DNA of 64,000 nucleotides from Streptococcus sp. 2342 (GCF_013276795.1 NZ_VMLR01000006.1:32197-96196), one strand, 5' to 3'; shown: positions 35,294 to 44,461, counted from the stretch's first letter. Notes: generated by a model not told the origin, from the sequence alone. A program made the numbers and translations.

Positions 35294-35369
35294 CGCAAAA
35301 AGCTCCCATGAGGGAGCTAAAAAATACCAAGTCAAGGTTTTTTTTAGCGATGGCGTGTCCCAAACATCG
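35294..35369 (-). promoter_or_regulatory. preQ1-I riboswitch with terminator, upstream of queC
   Basis: On the minus strand CGATG and CATCG (35348-35369) close a 12-base loop TTTGGGACACGC, followed by the A-rich tail CTAAAAAAAACC. This is the compact H-type pseudoknot layout of preQ1 class I. Next comes the terminator AGCTCCC-ATGAG-GGAGCT (35301-35318) with a T run at 35296-35300. Ligand binding should favour termination and shut off queuosine precursor synthesis. Confidence 0.78.
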
Positions 35370-35420
35370 TAATATTCTATCTACAGTCTAGCATATTTTT
35401 TGAAAAATGGCAAAGGGCAA

Positions 35421-35453
35421 GAAAAAAGAGACCAAAGAAAGTACTTGGTCTCT
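35421..35453 (-). terminator. Terminator of trxA
   Basis: Read on the minus strand, AGAGACCAA (35445-35453) and TTGGTCTCT (35427-35435) are followed by TTTTTTC. Confidence 0.85.
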
Positions 35454-35460
35454 CGTTTGA

Positions 35461-35775
35461 TTAGCTCAATTCAGCAACGATGGCCTTGATTTGTTCTGCT
35501 GTGTGAACACCAGCAACTTGTTTCACTACTTGGCCGTCTTTTTTGAAGAGAAGAGTTGGGATAGACATGATTCCAAAAGCACGAGCTGTGTTTGGATTTT
35601 CATCAACGTCCATTTTAACGATTTTCAAAACATCTTCTGAAAGTTCTTCAGACAATTTGTCCAAGATTGGACCTTGCATACGACATGGACCACACCAAGT
35701 TGCCCAGAAGTCTACCAAGACCAAACCGTCTTTTGTTTCTTGCTCGAATGTTGCATCTGTAATTGCTTTTGCCAT
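35461..35775 (-). CDS. trxA: Thioredoxin
   Basis: 104 aa. ATWCGPCRMQGP carries the redox active CxxC, and SIPTLLFKKDG the conserved cis-Pro. Cytoplasmic disulphide reductase. It lies 16 bases after the DUF4649 gene, on the same strand as the MarR regulator, and ends at a terminator. Confidence 0.95.
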   Translation of the reverse strand: MAKAITDATFEQETKDGLVLVDFWATWCGPCRMQGPILDKLSEELSEDVLKIVKMDVDENPNTARAFGIMSIPTLLFKKDGQVVKQVAGVHTAEQIKAIVAELS

Positions 35776-35791
35776 TGTATTTCTCCTTTTT

Positions 35792-36013
35792 TTAGTTATA
35801 TTGGCTTAAATCTTGTTTCTTGAGATAGAAGAAGACATCTCCATAAGTCCCATGGTAGTCCAAATCATGACCATTGTAGGTTAATTTTTGGACAGGGTAG
35901 TAGTCTGCGACGCCGATAAGGCAAGCTTGTTGCGAACGATCAAAGTCTTCATAAGACTCGAAAGTCACAGTTCTTTCGTTCTTGCTGGCATCTAGATAGG
36001 TAATTTCAATCAT
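35792..36013 (-). CDS. DUF4649 protein
   Basis: 73 aa from the ATG at 36013 (AAAGGAGTTTTAAAC precedes). MIEITYLDASKNERTVTFES is the family opening. Small soluble streptococcal protein of unknown function, located between a MarR regulator and trxA. A TTGCGCACGCAA palindrome lies 70 bases upstream. Confidence 0.78.
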   Translation of the reverse strand: MIEITYLDASKNERTVTFESYEDFDRSQQACLIGVADYYPVQKLTYNGHDLDYHGTYGDVFFYLKKQDLSQYN

Positions 36014-36082
36014 GTTTAAAACTCCTTTGTTTAATGATGACTTTATTTTACTCCTTATAAAAGAGAATGTCAAGAAAAATGA

Positions 36083-36094
36083 TTGCGCACGCAA
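36083..36094. promoter_or_regulatory. MarR-type operator candidate upstream of DUF4649-trxA
   Basis: TTGCGCACGCAA, with perfect 5-bp arms TTGCG/CGCAA. The closely related TTGCGCATGCAA stands in the regulator's own promoter at 36567. Confidence 0.6.
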
Positions 36095-36112
36095 CTTTTT
36101 TTCAAAATCATC

Positions 36113-36493
36113 TTAAATCAAGAAATCCAAACCAGTTTCCAAGCTTTTTTCGACAGCCTTTTGTAGAGAAGCCAGTGTCTTTTGTCCATCACTTGTCAGG
36201 CAGATAAAGCTAGAGCGTCGATCTTGATGGCAACACATACGACTGAGCAGACCGCAATTTTTAGCTTCCAAGCGAGCCACCATCCGAGAAACAGCGCTCG
36301 GGCTCAGATGAAGCTTATCTGGCAGGTCAATCTGGCGTAGAGATTTTTCTTCAGCCAAGTCCAGATAGTAGAGTAGGTAGAACTCTTTCAAGGTCAGACT
36401 TTGCTCGCTCTGCTGGGCAATGGTCTCTTCCAAGCGAGTCTCGATTTCTTTCTGACGCCGATTGAAGTCAAACCATTTTTCCAAATAGGTCAT
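36113..36493 (-). CDS. MarR-family transcriptional regulator
   Basis: 126 aa from the ATG at 36493 (AAAGGAGATACT precedes). Winged helix with LTLKEFYLLYYLDLAEEKSLRQIDLPDKL and recognition helix HLSPSAVSRMVARLEAKNC; CCHQDRRSSFICLT is the wing with DRR typical of MarR proteins. Two neighbouring cysteines (MCC) could be redox-sensitive, and trxA lies downstream, but this is inference. The palindromes at 36083 and 36567 suggest that it regulates itself and DUF4649-trxA. Confidence 0.85.
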   Translation of the reverse strand: MTYLEKWFDFNRRQKEIETRLEETIAQQSEQSLTLKEFYLLYYLDLAEEKSLRQIDLPDKLHLSPSAVSRMVARLEAKNCGLLSRMCCHQDRRSSFICLTSDGQKTLASLQKAVEKSLETGLDFLI

Positions 36494-36566
36494 AGTATCT
36501 CCTTTCTTTTTAGAGTTGTAAATAGAGGAAAGTCCATTCACGGACAGTCTCTGCATCACAAGATGA

Positions 36567-36620
36567 TTGCGCATGCAATAATTATACTACTTTTCGCATG
36601 CAATAATTATACTACTTTTC
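36567..36620. repeat. Tandem 25-bp repeat with operator half-sites at the marR promoter
   Basis: GCATGCAATAATTATACTAC plus TTTTC occurs at 36571-36595 and again at 36596-36620. On the minus strand each unit supplies a TATAAT-like -10 followed by TTGCATGC. The copy nearer to marR completes the palindrome TTGCGCATGCAA (36567-36578). Confidence 0.75.
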
Positions 36621-36738
36621 AAGGATACTGGCAAGAAGGACGCTGGAATATTTTATCCTAAATTACACTGTTTTCACAAGTCAAGAATTGTTTGTATCCC
36701 CTTTCCTCTCTAATTTTTAATGACTCTTGTGCATTTCC

Positions 36739-36766
36739 TTGAAATTTTCTGAAAAAAGAGTAAACT
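36739..36766 (+). promoter_or_regulatory. Promoter candidate of the lrgAB-like operon
   Basis: TTGAAA (36739-36744) and TAAACT (36761-36766), 16 bases apart; 34 bases to the first ATG. Confidence 0.45.
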
Positions 36767-36799
36767 GGTATGCAAGAAGTCTATTTCGTGGAGTTTAGG

Positions 36800-37174
36800 A
36801 TGAAATTATATGTTCAATTAATGATTCTCTTTGTGATTTCTCTAATCGGAGAGGGGATTTCCAGTTTCTTTCATTTGCCTATCCCAGGCAGTATTATCGG
36901 TTTGATTATTCTCTTTCTAGCCCTACAATTCAAGTGGCTGAGAACCAGACATGTCAACATGGTGGGGAATTTCTTGCTGGCCAATATGACCATTCTCTTT
37001 TTGCCGCCAGCAGTGGGAATCATGGAAAAGTTTGATGTGATTGCTCCCTATCTTTTGCCCATTGTTTTGATTGTCTTTTTTGCAGCTGTTATCAATATTA
37101 TCCTCATTGCTTTGGTGGTTCAGTTTATCAAGAGACGGTTTGAGGGAGATTATGAGAAAGGAGATGCCAAATGA
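36800..37174 (+). CDS. lrgA: LrgA/CidA-family holin-like protein
   Basis: 124 aa from ATG 36800 (TTTAGG precedes). Four hydrophobic helices; LPIPGSIIGLIILFLALQ and LLANMTILFLPPAVGIM are family hallmarks. LrgA/CidA proteins influence murein hydrolase activity, cell lysis and, in streptococci, pyruvate or oxidative-stress responses. It overlaps the lrgB-like gene by four bases. No LytST genes are adjacent. Confidence 0.88.
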   Translation: MKLYVQLMILFVISLIGEGISSFFHLPIPGSIIGLIILFLALQFKWLRTRHVNMVGNFLLANMTILFLPPAVGIMEKFDVIAPYLLPIVLIVFFAAVINIILIALVVQFIKRRFEGDYEKGDAK

Positions 37175-37866
37175 GTGAATTTGTTTCCAATCCCCTGTTT
37201 GGGCTTGCCCTGTCAATCCTAGCTTATCTAGTGGGAATGCTGATTTACAGACGTTTTCCCCATCCATTGACAACGCCCTTGCTTTTGTCAGCTGTTTTCA
37301 TTATCATCTTTCTAAAAGTGACGGGTATTTCTTACCAAGATTACTACCAAGGTGGGGTTTATCTGAACAACTTGATTGTTCCGTCGACCGTGGCTCTGGG
37401 GATTCCGCTTTATAAGAGTTTTCATCTGATGAAGCACCATGCTCGCAGTATTCTCTTTGGTAGTCTGTTAGCGGTAGTGGTCAATACCTCTTTCACAGCA
37501 CTTGTGGCGAAAATTTTTGGCATGGACTTTTTCCTAGCCATTTCTCTCTTTCCCAAGTCAGTAACAACTGCTATGGCAGTGGGAATCACAGAAAAATTGC
37601 AAGGTCTGACGACTGTGACCTTGGTGGTTGTAGTGGCGACTGGAATTTTAACCAGTGTCATCGGCCCAACCCTTTTGAAGTGGTTGAAAATTGACGACCC
37701 AGTAGCTGTTGGTCTTTCCCTTGGAGGAACAGGCCACGCAGTCGGAACAGGCACAGCCTTCCGATACGGCTCTGTAGCAGGAGCCATGGGTGGTTTGGCT
37801 ATCGGTGTCACCGGTATTCTCTATGTCTTTGTCAGCCCTATTGTAGCCGGTTTGATATTGAGTTAA
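37171..37866 (+). CDS. lrgB: LrgB/CidB-family membrane protein
   Basis: 231 aa, six to seven membrane helices. LFPKSVTTAMAVGITEKL and SLGGTGHAVGTGTAFRYG are strictly conserved LrgB segments. It acts with LrgA; recent work on the family connects it to pyruvate transport. A terminator shared with the convergent ABC operon follows directly. Confidence 0.9.
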   Translation: MSEFVSNPLFGLALSILAYLVGMLIYRRFPHPLTTPLLLSAVFIIIFLKVTGISYQDYYQGGVYLNNLIVPSTVALGIPLYKSFHLMKHHARSILFGSLLAVVVNTSFTALVAKIFGMDFFLAISLFPKSVTTAMAVGITEKLQGLTTVTLVVVVATGILTSVIGPTLLKWLKIDDPVAVGLSLGGTGHAVGTGTAFRYGSVAGAMGGLAIGVTGILYVFVSPIVAGLILS

Positions 37867-37873
37867 ATCAAAA

Positions 37874-37899
37874 CCCAGCTTTTTAGCTGGGCATTTTTT
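37874..37899. terminator. Terminator after lrgB, overlapping the end of the ABC permease gene
   Basis: CCCAGCT-TTTT-AGCTGGG followed by CATTTTTTA; it lies between convergent genes. Confidence 0.85.
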
Positions 37900-38665
37900 A
37901 TTGCAAATTAACCTTATTTCTCAAAATATAGTAGGTTCCGAGGTAAAAGATAGCTATGAAAATGAGTTCTTCAACAATACTTATACTTGCTCCCATATAG
38001 AAATGGTCATTGAGTCCTACAAGTGAATTGACATAGAAATTAGAACTAAGATTGAAGAAAAGTTCAATAAATCCAATGACGATTTGGATACCAATGTAGG
38101 CTGCAACAGCGAGTGCTGTACGGTATTCATTGAAAAGCTGTCCAATGGAAATAGCCAAGTAGATGCAGAGTATACTGGAAATGGTATTTAGTAGGAAGGA
38201 TATACCTGTAAGAAAGATCTGAGGGAGATGTGTTTCTACAAATGTAATCACATAAGAAAGAGGGATCCATTCTGAAGCCGTTATGGTCACAATAATAACA
38301 GCACTTAGAGCTAGGACAGCAGTGCTAATCAACGACCAGATAAAGGCACCGATTAGTTTGGTTGTGATGATATGGTGTTCAGAAACTGGCAAGGTCAAAG
38401 TCAGATAGCCTTGTCGGTCATAGACACTACCTTTAAAGCGTTTAATGATTAAGAAAAGAGTTGAAATCCCAAGTGTAATCATCAAGCCACCAAAGACGAG
38501 GGCTAGAAAAAGTAGCATAGTAGGTTGACTTTCTTTGACAGGTAGATTGTTATAGGTCTGTGCTTGTATCCCGATAAGGGTAGAAAGGACTAGCACGGCA
38601 GCGTAGAGGGCTAAATACCACTTGTTAACATTTTTAAATTCATAGCGAACTAAATTCCAAAACAT
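37898..38665 (-). CDS. ABC-2 type permease
   Basis: 255 aa from the ATG at 38665 (GGAGATTATTT precedes). Six hydrophobic helices, with a large extracytoplasmic part missing. VYDRQGYLTLTLPVSEHHIITTKL is typical of this permease group. Last gene of a GntR-ATPase-permease operon of the YtrABC type. The substrate is unknown; related systems respond to cell-wall antibiotics. Confidence 0.82.
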   Translation of the reverse strand: MFWNLVRYEFKNVNKWYLALYAAVLVLSTLIGIQAQTYNNLPVKESQPTMLLFLALVFGGLMITLGISTLFLIIKRFKGSVYDRQGYLTLTLPVSEHHIITTKLIGAFIWSLISTAVLALSAVIIVTITASEWIPLSYVITFVETHLPQIFLTGISFLLNTISSILCIYLAISIGQLFNEYRTALAVAAYIGIQIVIGFIELFFNLSSNFYVNSLVGLNDHFYMGASISIVEELIFIAIFYLGTYYILRNKVNLQ

Positions 38666-38681
38666 AAATAATCTCCTTTGT

Positions 38682-39377
38682 TTAGGCCTTAAATTCCTGA
38701 CGGAAGAGTTGATCAATGGATTCACCTGACTCATAGCGAATATCGTCTACATTGCCTTGACGAACGACTTTTCCGTCTTTGAGGAAGACAATTTCATCCA
38801 AGATTGGCTCGATATCTGAAATCAAGTGGGTAGAAATCAAAACGGTAGAAGTTGGTGAGTAGTTGTTGATAATGGTATTGAGGATATAATCACGGGCTGC
38901 TGGATCCACCCCACCAATGGGTTCGTCTAAAACGTAGAGACGGGCATCACGGCTCATAACCAAAATCAATTGGACTTTTTCCTTGTTTCCTTTTGATAGT
39001 TTCTTGAGACGACTATTTTCATCAATACCTAGGTCTGCAAGTAGATGATGGGCGCGTTCAAGATTGAAATCTTTATAGAAGGTCTTGAAGTAGGTTAGGG
39101 CTTCTTTGACCTTCATTTGTTCATTAAGATAGGTTGTATCCGGCAAATAAGCTACGATGGCCTTGGTTGCTGGGCTTGGGTCCATGTCGTTGATGAGGAC
39201 ACGTCCTTGATCTGGTTGTAAGAGGCCATTGATTAGTTTAATCAGGGTTGTTTTCCCTGAGCCGTTTGGACCAAGGAGACCAACAATTTTTCCAGCTGGG
39301 ATGTCAAGGGAAACATTTTCAAGGGCTGGGGTTGCTCCATAAGATTTGGATACATTTTCAAATGCTAGTAATGACAT
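38682..39377 (-). CDS. ABC transporter ATP-binding protein
   Basis: 231 aa. Walker A GLLGPNGSGKTTLIKL, signature LKKLSKGNKEKVQLIL (SKGNK variant), Walker B LYVLDEPIGGVDP and the H-loop in STHLIS. It partners with the permease 16 bases downstream and follows the GntR gene by 4 bases. Confidence 0.93.
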   Translation of the reverse strand: MSLLAFENVSKSYGATPALENVSLDIPAGKIVGLLGPNGSGKTTLIKLINGLLQPDQGRVLINDMDPSPATKAIVAYLPDTTYLNEQMKVKEALTYFKTFYKDFNLERAHHLLADLGIDENSRLKKLSKGNKEKVQLILVMSRDARLYVLDEPIGGVDPAARDYILNTIINNYSPTSTVLISTHLISDIEPILDEIVFLKDGKVVRQGNVDDIRYESGESIDQLFRQEFKA

Positions 39378-39381
39378 AGGC

Positions 39382-39747
39382 TTAAACTCCTTTAATATAA
39401 TCGCCGACTACGCCTGGTAGTTCTTCTTTTTCATAGCCAAAATGGGTCATGGAGGAAACGAAGTGTTCCAATTCTTCTTCTGATAATTGTTTGCGCGATT
39501 GGGCGATTAGCTCCTTATCCTCAGTTACAAATCGTCCAGTTGTGCGCTTGCTGTAGACAAATCCTTCTCGTTCAAGGTCTGACAAGGCTCTTTGGATGGT
39601 GTTGGGATTGACACCAGCCTCGCTCGCCAGCTCCCTCACGGTTGGAAGTTGTTGATTGGGTTCCAGTGTATGGGAAACAATCTGAAGCTTGATTTTCTCC
39701 ATAATCTGTAAATAGATGGGTTTTTTGTTGTCAAATGTCCAGGACAT
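39382..39747 (-). CDS. GntR-family regulator (YtrA type)
   Basis: 121 aa. IYLQIMEKIKLQIVSHTLEP and LPTVRELASEAGVNPNTIQRALSDLEREGFVYS form the GntR winged helix; the short C-terminus fits the YtrA subfamily, which lacks a large ligand domain and sits in front of ABC operons. It probably represses its own operon from the promoter at 39785-39813. Confidence 0.9.
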   Translation of the reverse strand: MSWTFDNKKPIYLQIMEKIKLQIVSHTLEPNQQLPTVRELASEAGVNPNTIQRALSDLEREGFVYSKRTTGRFVTEDKELIAQSRKQLSEEELEHFVSSMTHFGYEKEELPGVVGDYIKGV

Positions 39748-39784
39748 CTTGGTCTCCTTTCTTTTATCCTTTTGTCTTAATTAA

Positions 39785-39813
39785 ATAATACAACAAAACA
39801 AAAAACTTGTCAA
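39785..39813 (-). promoter_or_regulatory. Promoter of the GntR-ABC operon
   Basis: On the minus strand TTGACA (39808-39813) and TATTAT (39785-39790) with 17 bases between. The strong match suggests that the operon is held by its repressor. Confidence 0.8.
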
Positions 39814-39850
39814 GCAAAAAGAAGAATTGTTTTGGGAATCGTTTAAAAAA

Positions 39851-39859
39851 TGGTATAAT
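39851..39859 (+). promoter_or_regulatory. Extended -10 promoter of nrdR
   Basis: TGGTATAAT, extended -10 hexamer TATAAT at 39854-39859; no well-spaced -35. AAGGAGGGAAAGG follows before the ATG. Confidence 0.65.
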
Positions 39860-39886
39860 GAAAAGAAAACGATAAGGAGGGAAAGG

Positions 39887-40360
39887 ATGCGTTGTCCAAA
39901 ATGTGGGGCTACCAAGTCAAGTGTTATCGATAGTCGCCAAGCAGAAGAAGGGAACACCATTCGTAGAAGACGTGAGTGCGATGAATGCCAACACCGTTTT
40001 ACAACCTACGAACGAGTAGAAGAAAGAACCTTAGTGGTTGTTAAAAAAGATGGCACACGGGAACAATTCTCCAGAGATAAAATCTTTAATGGAATTATCC
40101 GCTCAGCTCAGAAACGTCCTGTGTCAAGTGATGAAATAAACATGGTAGTCAATCGTATCGAACAGAAACTCCGTGGTCGAAATGAAAATGAAATTCAAAG
40201 TGAGGACATTGGTTCACTCGTCATGGAGGAGTTGGCTGAGTTGGATGAGATTACCTATGTTCGTTTTGCCAGTGTCTATCGTAGTTTTAAGGATGTTAGT
40301 GAGTTAGAGAGCTTGCTCCAACAAATTACCCAGTCCTCTAAAAAGAAAAAGGAAAGATAA
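39887..40360 (+). CDS. nrdR: Transcriptional repressor NrdR
   Basis: 157 aa from ATG 39887, decided by the strong AAGGAGGGAAAGG site. Zinc ribbon MRCPKCG with [12 protein letters not shown] (two CxxC pairs) and an ATP-cone domain ([20 protein letters not shown]). Represses ribonucleotide reductase genes according to dATP/ATP. It is followed without a gap by dnaB, a common arrangement in Firmicutes. Confidence 0.95.
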
Positions 40361-41530
40361 ATGAAGCCAATTGACCGTTTTTCTTATCTAAAGAATAATC
40401 GGGTGTCGCAAGATACCTCATCTCTGGTACAGTGCTACCTCCCGATTATCGGTCAGGAGGCACTGAGCCTTTATCTTTATACGATTAGTTTTTGGGATAA
40501 TGGCAGAAAGGAATATCTTTTTTCAAGCATTCTTAACCATCTCAACTTTGGGATGGATAGACTGATAAAATCCCTGAAAATCCTATCTGCTTTTAATCTC
40601 TTGACCCTCTATCAAAAGGGGGATGTTTATCAGCTAGCCCTCCATGCTCCTCTTTCAAGTCAGGATTTCTTGGAACATCCTGTTTATCGCAGACTTTTGG
40701 AGAAGAAGATTGGTGATGCAGCTGTGGAGGATTTGAAAGTTGAGAGCACTGAGGGAGAAGAAATACCTGTCTCACTCAATCAAGTCTTTCCAGATTTGGC
40801 AGAGCTGGGAAGTCAAGAAGACCTTGGTCTCAAGAAGAAAGTGGCCAACGATTTTGACTTGGACCATTTTCGTCAGCTTATGGCTCGAGATGGACTTCGC
40901 TTTGCGGATGAGCAGTCCGATGTCTTAAACCTTTTTGCCATTGCCGAGGAGAAGAAATGGACTTGGTTTGAAACCTATCAATTGGCTAAGTCAACAGCTG
41001 TTTCCCGGGTTATTTCAACCAAACGCATGCGGGAAAAAATCGCTCAAAAACCGATTTCCTCTGACTTTAGTCCTAAGGAAGCGACCATTATCAAGGAAGC
41101 CAAAAGTAAAACGGCCTTGCAGTTCTTGGCAGAAATCAAGCAAACACGCAAGGGAACTATTACCCAAACAGAAAGAGAACTCTTGCAACAGATGGCTGGC
41201 TTGGGCTTGCTGGACGAAGTCATCAATATCATTCTCTTATTGACCTTTAATAAGGTGGATTCGGCAAATATCAATGAGAAATATGCCATGAAGGTAGCCA
41301 ATGATTACGCCTATCAAAAGATTCATTCAGCAGAAGAGGCAGTATTGCGCATCCGTGAGAGAGGGCAGAAGAATCAGGCTCAAAAAAGCAGTAACTCTAG
41401 TCCTACCAAGTCCAATGTACCCAAGTGGAGCAATCCAGATTATAAGAATGAAACCAGCGAGGAAACTCGTCTGGAACTAGAACGTAAGAAACAAGAACTA
41501 TTAGCTCGATTAGAAAAAGGAGGAGATTAG
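40361..41530 (+). CDS. dnaB: Replication initiation / membrane attachment protein DnaB (Firmicutes type)
   Basis: 389 aa. Not the helicase but the helicase-loader partner of low-GC Gram-positives. DnaB/DnaD-type winged-helix N-terminus (YLPIIGQEALSLYLYTISFWD) and a DDBH2 domain near residues 285-335 (LLLTFNKVDSANINEKYAMKVANDYAYQKI) are visible, then a charged C-terminus. It begins at the base after the nrdR stop and abuts dnaI. Confidence 0.92.
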   Translation: MKPIDRFSYLKNNRVSQDTSSLVQCYLPIIGQEALSLYLYTISFWDNGRKEYLFSSILNHLNFGMDRLIKSLKILSAFNLLTLYQKGDVYQLALHAPLSSQDFLEHPVYRRLLEKKIGDAAVEDLKVESTEGEEIPVSLNQVFPDLAELGSQEDLGLKKKVANDFDLDHFRQLMARDGLRFADEQSDVLNLFAIAEEKKWTWFETYQLAKSTAVSRVISTKRMREKIAQKPISSDFSPKEATIIKEAKSKTALQFLAEIKQTRKGTITQTERELLQQMAGLGLLDEVINIILLLTFNKVDSANINEKYAMKVANDYAYQKIHSAEEAVLRIRERGQKNQAQKSSNSSPTKSNVPKWSNPDYKNETSEETRLELERKKQELLARLEKGGD

Positions 41531-42427
41531 ATGGAAAGTGTCGGAGACGTACTCAAACGTCAACCTAGCCGTTTTCATTATCAAGATTTGGTCCAGAAAA
41601 TCATGAAGGATCCTGATGTTGCGGCCTTTATCCAGCAAGAATCCCTCAGCCCAGAGGAATTGAATCGCAGTATCTCCAAGTTTAATCAGTACATCACCGA
41701 GCGTGATAAGTTTCTTCGTGGTGATACGGATTATATCGCCAAAGGCTACAAGCCTATTTTGGTTATGAATCATGGCTATGCGGATGTTTCTTATGAAGAA
41801 ACTCCTGAACTAATCGCGGCGGAAAAAGAAGCGGCTATTAAGAACCGTCTCAAGTTAATCAATCTGCCAGCCAGTCTCAGGAAAGCTAGTTTGGCTCAAG
41901 TAGACTTGGATGATTTGGGTCGCTTGCCAGTTTTTGAAAAGCTATTAGCCTTCGTGGAACAATATCCAACTATTCGAAAAGGTCTTTACTTATATGGAGA
42001 CTTTGGTGTGGGTAAAAGTTTCATGGTGGCTGCCCTAGCCCATGATTTATCAGAAAAACGTGGTGTTTCATCCACTCTTCTCCACTATCCTAGCTTTGTC
42101 ATAGATGTCAAAAATGCTATCGGTGATGGCAATGTCAAAACCTTGGTGGATGAGCTTAAGCTTTCTGAAGTCCTGATTTTAGATGATATTGGTGCCGAGC
42201 AATCAACAGCTTGGGTGCGTGACGAAATCCTGCAGGTCATTCTCCAATATCGGATGCAGGAAAATTTACCGACCTTTTTCACATCCAACTTCAACTTTGA
42301 AGATTTGGAGTTGCATTTCGCTAAAGGGAAGCAAGGAAATGACGAAACCTGGGAAGCCAGACGAGTCATGGAACGCATCCGTTATTTGGCTGAGGAGACT
42401 CGTTTAGAAGGAGTAAACCGTCGATGA
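41531..42427 (+). CDS. dnaI: Primosomal protein DnaI, helicase loader
   Basis: 298 aa AAA+ protein. N-terminal helicase-interaction domain (residues 1-120), Walker A YGDFGVGKSFMVAAL, Walker B EVLILDDIGAEQS, and the arginine finger region (RVMERIRYLAEE). Loads the replicative helicase with DnaB and DnaD. The ATG follows GGAGGAGATTAG; the next gene overlaps by four bases. Confidence 0.94.
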   Translation: MESVGDVLKRQPSRFHYQDLVQKIMKDPDVAAFIQQESLSPEELNRSISKFNQYITERDKFLRGDTDYIAKGYKPILVMNHGYADVSYEETPELIAAEKEAAIKNRLKLINLPASLRKASLAQVDLDDLGRLPVFEKLLAFVEQYPTIRKGLYLYGDFGVGKSFMVAALAHDLSEKRGVSSTLLHYPSFVIDVKNAIGDGNVKTLVDELKLSEVLILDDIGAEQSTAWVRDEILQVILQYRMQENLPTFFTSNFNFEDLELHFAKGKQGNDETWEARRVMERIRYLAEETRLEGVNRR

Positions 42428-43137
42428 CAGAAACGATTAAACTGATGAAAGCTCATAAGTCTGTTCGAAGATTTAAGGAGCAAGCCCTTCCTCAGGAAGA
42501 CTTGACTGAAATCCTGACAGCAGCCCAAATGGCCTCGTCTTGGAAGAATTTTCAATCCTACTCTGTGATTGTAGTACGAGGTCAAGAAAAGAAGGATGCC
42601 TTGTATGAATTGGTGCCTCAAGAAGCCATTCGCCAGTCAGCTGTTTTCCTTCTCTTTGTCGGAGATTTGAACCGAGCGGAAAAGGGAGCCCAGCTTCATA
42701 CTGATACTTTCCAACCCCAAGGTGTAGAAGGTCTCTTGATTAGTTCGGTCGATGCGGCTCTTGCTGGTCAAAATGCCCTGCTGGCAGCTGAAAGCTTGGG
42801 CTATGGTGGTGTGATTATCGGTTTGGTTCGATACAAGTCAGAAGAAGTAGCAGAACTCTTTAATTTGCCTGACTACACCTATCCTGTCTTTGGGATGGCA
42901 CTAGGAATTCCAAATGAAGAACATGAAGTCAAACCTCGCTTGCCATTGAATCAAGTGGTGTTTGAGGAAGAATACCGAGAACAGTCAACTGATGCAATCC
43001 AAGCTTATGACCGTGTACAGGCTGACTATGCTGGGGCGCGTGCAACCACAAGCTGGAGTCAGCGCCTAGCAGAACAGTTTGGCCAAGCTGAACCAAGCTC
43101 AACTAGAAAAAATCTTGAACAGAAGAACTTATTGTAG
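42424..43137 (+). CDS. NADPH-dependent nitroreductase-type flavin oxidoreductase
   Basis: 237 aa. KLMKAHKSVRRFKEQALP is the FMN-contacting N-terminus and ESLGYGGVIIGLVRY the second signature. FGMALGIPNEEHEVKPRLPLNQVVFEE is the NfsA/FRP-group end. It reduces flavins, quinones or nitro compounds; the physiological substrate is unknown. It overlaps dnaI by four bases and lies 13 bases before der. Confidence 0.88.
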   Translation: MTETIKLMKAHKSVRRFKEQALPQEDLTEILTAAQMASSWKNFQSYSVIVVRGQEKKDALYELVPQEAIRQSAVFLLFVGDLNRAEKGAQLHTDTFQPQGVEGLLISSVDAALAGQNALLAAESLGYGGVIIGLVRYKSEEVAELFNLPDYTYPVFGMALGIPNEEHEVKPRLPLNQVVFEEEYREQSTDAIQAYDRVQADYAGARATTSWSQRLAEQFGQAEPSSTRKNLEQKNLL

Positions 43138-43150
43138 AAAGTGAGAAATT

Positions 43151-44461
43151 ATGGCCCTACCAACTATTGCCATTGTAGGACGTCCCAATGTTGGGAAATC
43201 AACCCTATTTAATCGGATCGCTGGTGAGCGAATCTCCATTGTAGAAGATGTCGAAGGAGTGACACGTGACCGTATCTATGCAACGGGTGAGTGGCTCAAT
43301 CGTTCCTTTAGCATGATTGATACAGGAGGAATCGATGATGTCGTTGCTCCTTTCATGGAACAAATCAAGCACCAGGCGGAAATTGCCATGGAAGAAGCAG
43401 ATGTTATCGTCTTCGTCGTGTCTGGTAAGGAAGGAATTACCGATGCGGACGAATACGTAGCCCGTAAGCTTTATAAGACCCATAAACCAGTTATCCTCGC
43501 AGTGAACAAGGTGGACAACCCTGAGATGCGAAATGATATCTATGATTTCTATGCCCTCGGTTTGGGTGAACCACTGCCTATCTCATCTGTCCATGGTATC
43601 GGTACAGGGGATGTGCTAGATGCCATCGTAGAAAATCTTCCAAATGAATATGAAGAAGAAAATCCAGATGTGATTAAGTTTAGTCTGATTGGTCGTCCAA
43701 ACGTTGGAAAATCAAGTTTGATCAATGCTATCTTGGGAGAAGACCGTGTCATTGCCAGTCCTGTTGCTGGAACAACGCGTGACGCTATTGATACCCACTT
43801 TACAGATACAGATGGTCAAGAGTTTACCATGATTGATACGGCTGGTATGCGTAAGTCTGGTAAGGTTTATGAAAATACCGAGAAATATTCTGTCATGCGC
43901 GCCATGCGTGCTATTGACCGTTCAGATGTGGTCTTGATGGTCATCAATGCGGAAGAGGGTATCCGTGAATACGACAAGCGTATCGCTGGATTTGCCCACG
44001 AAGCTGGCAAAGGGATGATTATCGTGGTCAACAAGTGGGATACACTTGAAAAAGATAACCACACCATGAAAAACTGGGAAGAAGATATCCGTGAGCAGTT
44101 CCAATACCTGCCTTACGCACCGATTATCTTTGTATCAGCCTTGACCAAGCAACGTCTCCACAAACTGCCTGAGATGATTAAGCAAATCAGTGAAAGTCAA
44201 AACACACGTATTCCATCAGCTGTCTTGAACGATGTGATTATGGATGCCATTGCCATCAACCCAACACCGACAGACAAAGGGAAACGCCTCAAGATTTTCT
44301 ATGCGACCCAAGTGGCAACTAAACCACCAACCTTTGTTATCTTTGTCAACGAAGAAGAGCTTATGCACTTTTCTTACCTGCGTTTCTTGGAAAATCAAAT
44401 CCGCAAGGCCTTTGTCTTTGAGGGAACTCCAATCCATCTCATCGCAAGAAAGCGTAAATAA
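43151..44461 (+). CDS. der: Ribosome biogenesis GTPase Der (EngA)
   Basis: 436 aa with two G domains in tandem. First: [18 protein letters not shown] and NKVD. Second: [18 protein letters not shown] and NKWD. A C-terminal KH-like domain follows. It is essential for 50S assembly. It is the last gene of the nrdR-dnaB-dnaI cluster and is ended by a hairpin terminator. Confidence 0.97.
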   Translation: MALPTIAIVGRPNVGKSTLFNRIAGERISIVEDVEGVTRDRIYATGEWLNRSFSMIDTGGIDDVVAPFMEQIKHQAEIAMEEADVIVFVVSGKEGITDADEYVARKLYKTHKPVILAVNKVDNPEMRNDIYDFYALGLGEPLPISSVHGIGTGDVLDAIVENLPNEYEEENPDVIKFSLIGRPNVGKSSLINAILGEDRVIASPVAGTTRDAIDTHFTDTDGQEFTMIDTAGMRKSGKVYENTEKYSVMRAMRAIDRSDVVLMVINAEEGIREYDKRIAGFAHEAGKGMIIVVNKWDTLEKDNHTMKNWEEDIREQFQYLPYAPIIFVSALTKQRLHKLPEMIKQISESQNTRIPSAVLNDVIMDAIAINPTPTDKGKRLKIFYATQVATKPPTFVIFVNEEELMHFSYLRFLENQIRKAFVFEGTPIHLIARKRK

